Positions 31,093 to 33,732 of a DNA stretch of 33,732 bases are shown in pieces. The translations under genes and the position numbers were made by a program. Origin of the DNA: Cytophagales bacterium (GTDB taxonomy: Bacteria; Bacteroidota; Bacteroidia; Cytophagales; Microscillaceae); contig JAAFIN010000020.1 in the NCBI GenBank assembly GCA_013297825.1, positions 1-33,732 of the forward strand, read 5' to 3'. Each line of letters starts with the position of its first letter. Positions within the stretch are counted from its first letter, which is position 1. Below the pieces are notes generated by a model. That model ran no database searches, was not told where the DNA came from, and saw only the letters and a list, made by a program, of their open reading frames with translations.

Positions 31093-31100
31093 CAAAAATA
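31093..31100 (-). promoter_or_regulatory. -7 box TATTTTTG of the hypothetical/GyrI-like operon
   Basis: Minus-strand TATTTTTG fits TAnnTTTG and lies 27 bp before the ATG at 31066; a palindromic operator-like site is immediately upstream. Confidence 0.65.
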
Positions 31101-31110
31101 AAGGGGTGTT

Positions 31111-31128
31111 TTGACAGCCTTGTGTCAA
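31111..31128. promoter_or_regulatory. Palindromic operator TTGACA-N6-TGTCAA, probable YafY site
   Basis: Perfect 6-bp arms (31111-31116 and 31123-31128) with spacer GCCTTG. It ends 10 bp upstream of the -7 box, over the expected -33 region of the pair of genes. The nearby WYL/YafY regulator is the obvious candidate ligand-responsive binder. Confidence 0.65.
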
Positions 31129-31176
31129 GGGTGAAAAATATTTTTTAAATTTTGTAAAAAAAATTTAAAAAAAAAA

Positions 31177-31911
31177 TCAACTATTTTTACAAGATTCAAA
31201 ATATTCTTGAAGTGTGATATTGTGCAATTCAAATTTTTCATTTAAAGTTTCCAAATATAGAATTCTATCAAGGCGAAATGCTCTAAAATCATTTCGTAAC
31301 CTACAAAAAGCTATCAAAATCCAATTTTCTTGTGTGCTATAAATGGCAAAAGGCTCAATTTTTCTTTCTGTAATTTCTGTTGTATTTACATCATTTGGGT
31401 TTATTTCATTTTTTACAGCTTGATATTTTATTTTTACAAGGTTAAGATTGGTAAGTGCGACTTGCAAAATACTCAAATAATCACTTGTTTTTTCATTTTC
31501 AATATTTTGCCTAAATGCAATGCGATTTGAGAGCAAATTTGCTTTGTCTTTGGTGTTATTTCGCAAAACAGATTTTACTTTGTTGATAGCTTCCGAATAT
31601 TCTTTGATGAGTGAAGTATCTTTATTTTTCAAAATAAGCTGTTCTGCGGTAATTAAAGCATTTGCTTCGCTTTCTGTGAACATAATGGGCGGAATCCTGT
31701 ATCCTTCCATAATAGAATATCCTTTGCCTTCGCTCACCAAAATAGGTACGCCAGCTTGTTCAAGTGCTTTTATATCTCTATAAATTGTCCTGCTACTTAC
31801 CAAAAATTTATCTGCCAATTCTGATGCTGTAAGCAATTTTTTTGTTTGCAAAAGCGTCAAAATGGAAGTTAATCTTGGAAGTCGTTTGAGGTCGTTGTCA
31901 GTCTGTTTCAC
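31177..31911 (-). CDS. YafY-type HTH/WYL transcriptional regulator
   Basis: A 244-aa regulator. A winged HTH spans about 13-60 (LPRLTSILTLLQTKKLLTAS, then ELADKFLVSSRTIYRDIKAL). The DeoR-like wing GVPILVSEGKGYSIMEGYRIPPI follows at about 55-77. The WYL-type ligand domain (about 140-225) includes IEPFAIYSTQENWILIAFCRLRNDFRAFRLDRI. WYL domains bind ligands, often nucleotides or nucleic acids, and switch DNA binding. The gene precedes the hypothetical/GyrI-like pair in the same direction, with the palindrome in the 110-bp gap between. It may also control itself, but no such site was found upstream of it. A GGTTCAA array adjoins its start. Confidence 0.92.
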   Translation of the reverse strand: MKQTDNDLKRLPRLTSILTLLQTKKLLTASELADKFLVSSRTIYRDIKALEQAGVPILVSEGKGYSIMEGYRIPPIMFTESEANALITAEQLILKNKDTSLIKEYSEAINKVKSVLRNNTKDKANLLSNRIAFRQNIENEKTSDYLSILQVALTNLNLVKIKYQAVKNEINPNDVNTTEITERKIEPFAIYSTQENWILIAFCRLRNDFRAFRLDRILYLETLNEKFELHNITLQEYFESCKNS

Positions 31912-31916
31912 GGTTT

Positions 31917-31983
31917 AAAAAAGTTCAAGGTTCAAAGTTTAAGGTTTAAGGTTCAAAGTTTAAGGTTCAAGGTTCAAGGTTTA
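31917..31983 (+). repeat. Heptamer array (AAGGTTY type)
   Basis: About nine units (AAGTTCA, AGGTTCA, AAGTTTA, AGGTTTA types) start 6 bp from the yafY-like start codon and read outward from that gene. Confidence 0.92.
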
Positions 31984-31990
31984 AAAAATT

Positions 31991-32041
31991 TAATAATTAT
32001 TTATTCATCATTCATAATTTATAATTCATCATTCATAATTC
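31991..32041 (-). repeat. Heptamer array (AATTATR/AATGATG) overlapping the hydrolase stop
   Basis: On the minus strand: AATTATG, AATGATG, AATTATA, AATTATG, AATGATG, AATAAAT. The hydrolase's last residues NYE and its stop TGA are encoded by the first unit and a half. Confidence 0.88.
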
Positions 32042-33480
32042 TTCAAAAGCCATTCTGTAATTTTTGGTAAAAAATCAGGTAGAAATTCAGGTTTTAAAGT
32101 TGTGTATTCTTGTGGATTGCCTGTTTTAGAAAATTGGAATAAATGATTAGCATTTTTAAAGGTATAAAATTTTGTTTTTTTATTATCTTTTAATGCTTTT
32201 TTCATCACAGGCAAATTTTGTTTGGGTGAAACCTGCAAATCTTTCTCCCCAAAAATTGCAAAAACAGGACATTTTACTTTTGTAAGCGTAGGAGCTGGGT
32301 CATATTTTAAGAAAAATTTTATCCAAGGCAATGATACATTTTGAATAGATGCTTGTGCATATTCTTTACTTTTTTGGTCATTCATACCGCCTTTTTTGGC
32401 TTCTTCATACATAATTGTAAAAAGTTTTTTCGCTTTTTCTGGATTATTCAGTCCTTCAAACATTATTTTAAAAAGTCGGTCTTCTTCTTGGATTTCTTTT
32501 TCTGAAACCTTATTTACACGTGCTATAAGTGCTTTTTGCTCACGCAGTACCTCAAAACCATTTACCGCAGTTCCACCCACAAGCACAATATTATGCACCA
32601 AATCAGGCAATTTTTCTGCCACCATAGGAGCAATCATTCCGCCCTCACTGTGTCCAATAATTCCAATTTTTTTTGCATCAATATTAGGATAATTACTCAA
32701 AAATTCAACAATACTTTCCACATCTTGAGCGAGTTCCTCTGTGGTAGAATACATTACATTTTTGCCTTTTGATTCGCCTGTGCCTCTTTCATCATACCTC
32801 AAAACTGCGATTCCTTGTGCTGTGAGATAATCAGATATGATTTTGAACATTAAAAAATCGTTAATTTCACAATCACGCATTTGCGCCCCACTTCCACTCA
32901 CGAGGATTACAACAGGATATTTATTACCATTTTTTTCTCCATTTTTTGGTAATTTTTTTGGCAATGCCAATGTTCCAGCAAGTTTTATTTTGGCAATTTC
33001 ATTTTCCCAAGAAACTTCACGTTCTATAAAAGGTTGATTTTGGATTTCGGTAGGTAATAATATTTTTTGAGGTTCAAGAAAAAAATCATATACAGTTCCA
33101 TTTTGTTCAAAATTTCCTGCGATTTGCATTTGTTGTGTTTGTGGATTTTTGCTGTGTTTTCCTTTAAAAACTGCAATGCCAATGCTTGACCCAAGCGAGA
33201 AAAAAACGCTATCAGGAGCTTTAAATGACACATTTTTTAGTCCAATATTTTTTGCACCTTGTTGTGGAATGGACATTTTTGCAGAATTTTCGTTGAGAAA
33301 TTCCACAAATAATTTTAATTTGCCTTGTTCTCCCAAAGCCATATTTCCCTGCCATTTTTTGAATACATTTTGAGGAAATTTATCCAAATTTTCATTTGAA
33401 TTTTGGGCAGAAAGTACCGAAATGGCATTTATTATAAAAAATAAAAAAGCAAAAAGAGTTTTATAATTTAAGGTTTGCAT
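32029..33480 (-). CDS. Secreted alpha/beta hydrolase
   Basis: A 483-aa exported protein. The signal peptide ends near residue 25 (VLSA-Q). Residues about 30-170 are a beta-rich N-terminal region typical of this esterase-like group. The hydrolase domain then begins (YPVVILVSGSGAQMRD), with the RYDERGTGES turn, the nucleophile elbow GHSEGG (Ser about 278), the acid Asp in IFGEKDLQV (about 411) and the His in FKNANHLF (about 443). Substrate unknown; esterase or peptidase activity in the periplasm is likely from the fold. The C-terminal residues NYE and the stop are provided by the heptamer array. No intrinsic terminator is seen. Confidence 0.88.
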   Translation of the reverse strand: MQTLNYKTLFAFLFFIINAISVLSAQNSNENLDKFPQNVFKKWQGNMALGEQGKLKLFVEFLNENSAKMSIPQQGAKNIGLKNVSFKAPDSVFFSLGSSIGIAVFKGKHSKNPQTQQMQIAGNFEQNGTVYDFFLEPQKILLPTEIQNQPFIEREVSWENEIAKIKLAGTLALPKKLPKNGEKNGNKYPVVILVSGSGAQMRDCEINDFLMFKIISDYLTAQGIAVLRYDERGTGESKGKNVMYSTTEELAQDVESIVEFLSNYPNIDAKKIGIIGHSEGGMIAPMVAEKLPDLVHNIVLVGGTAVNGFEVLREQKALIARVNKVSEKEIQEEDRLFKIMFEGLNNPEKAKKLFTIMYEEAKKGGMNDQKSKEYAQASIQNVSLPWIKFFLKYDPAPTLTKVKCPVFAIFGEKDLQVSPKQNLPVMKKALKDNKKTKFYTFKNANHLFQFSKTGNPQEYTTLKPEFLPDFLPKITEWLLKNYE

Positions 33481-33594
33481 ATTTTTAAAGTTTTTTTAAG
33501 TTTTTTTAAGTTTTTTTTATTTGTAACAAAAATTTTAAAAAATTTCGTTTTTATAAAAAAAATTAAAATTTAAAAAATAACTGAAAATTTAGTT

Positions 33595-33602
33595 TATTTT
33601 TG
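33595..33602 (+). promoter_or_regulatory. Probable -7 box TATTTTTG near the right edge
   Basis: TATTTTTG fits TAnnTTTG and points towards the window's end, about 60 bp before the hairpin at 33665. The stretch 33481-33664 has no gene. Confidence 0.55.
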
Positions 33603-33664
33603 TAAATAAAAAATATTGCAAAATCCTGTTGGGAATAGGAAATAAATAAAATACGACTTTGGTA

Positions 33665-33725
33665 ATTTTTCAAAAAAGTGGTCAGACCTTCGTAAACTAC
33701 GGTACAGACCATTTTTTTGAAAAAT
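33665..33725. other. Long hairpin (leader, small RNA terminator, or element end)
   Basis: ATTTTTCAAAAAAGTGGTC (33665-33683) and the inverted 33707-33725 pair with one mismatch in 19, around a 23-nt loop. Inside, ACC/GGT and CGTA/TACG could add stem. The right arm contains seven T and overlaps an ATG at 33724. The window ends at 33732, so the downstream context is lost. Confidence 0.75.
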
Positions 33726-33732
33726 GTTTAAA

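Overview
The window is very AT-rich and looks like a chromosomal segment of a Bacteroidota bacterium, most likely Cytophagales-like. I infer this from the family mix: DUF5916 outer-membrane protein, two-component-propeller/SpoIIE sensor, CASTOR/POLLUX-type channel, PagL-like deacylase, SurA-like PPIase, ceramidase-like protein and DUF1343/NamZ. Gene starts lack Shine-Dalgarno sequences, and repeated TAnnTTTG boxes match the Bacteroidetes -7 consensus. No rRNA, tRNA, CRISPR array or intact transposase was found. The assignment is inference; no 16S gene is present.

Layout. 1-2284 (+): the 3' part of a UbiA-like prenyltransferase, a LUD/LutC-like protein and an LpxH-like lipid A phosphatase. 2405-6165 (-): LptB, a 42-residue remnant of an Rpn-type nuclease/transposase, LysA, Bcp peroxiredoxin, and an unrecognised 243-aa protein framed by perfect 69-bp direct repeats. 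6392-19571 (+): DUF5916 protein, polynucleotide phosphorylase, CASTOR/POLLUX-type channel, PagL-like protein, SurA-like PPIase, a GxxExxY nuclease-like gene between inverted repeat blocks, DUF350 plus a membrane spermidine-synthase-like protein, and an endonuclease/exonuclease/phosphatase. 19687-20110: a truncated TrmH/SpoU methyltransferase followed by nested inverted repeats. 20235-23534 (-): a large HAMP-GAF-PAS sensor with no recognisable kinase domain. 23808-29728 (+): NamZ-like muramidase, propeller/SpoIIE phosphatase, ceramidase-like membrane protein. 29951-33480 (-): GyrI-like effector-binding protein, a hypothetical protein, a YafY/WYL regulator with a probable operator, and an alpha/beta hydrolase. 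33481-33732: a promoter-like box and a long hairpin running into the window edge.

Functional themes. Several genes serve the cell envelope: LpxH-like, LptB, PagL-like, SurA-like, NamZ-like, DUF5916 and possibly the ceramidase-like protein. Most others are housekeeping or sensory genes transcribed alone or in pairs. The clearest regulatory unit is YafY, a TTGACA-N6-TGTCAA palindrome over the next promoter, then the hypothetical and GyrI-like genes.

The most unusual content is non-coding. About 17 intergenic arrays of degenerate heptamers share an AA-D-K-D-K-N pattern. Every one reads outward from the gene it abuts, many end in an ACAGCCA tag, and several contain the stop codon of the neighbouring gene. 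A second family of GC-rich palindromes occurs between genes and, in frame, inside two coding regions. Further repeats surround the 243-aa gene, the GxxExxY gene and the broken methyltransferase.
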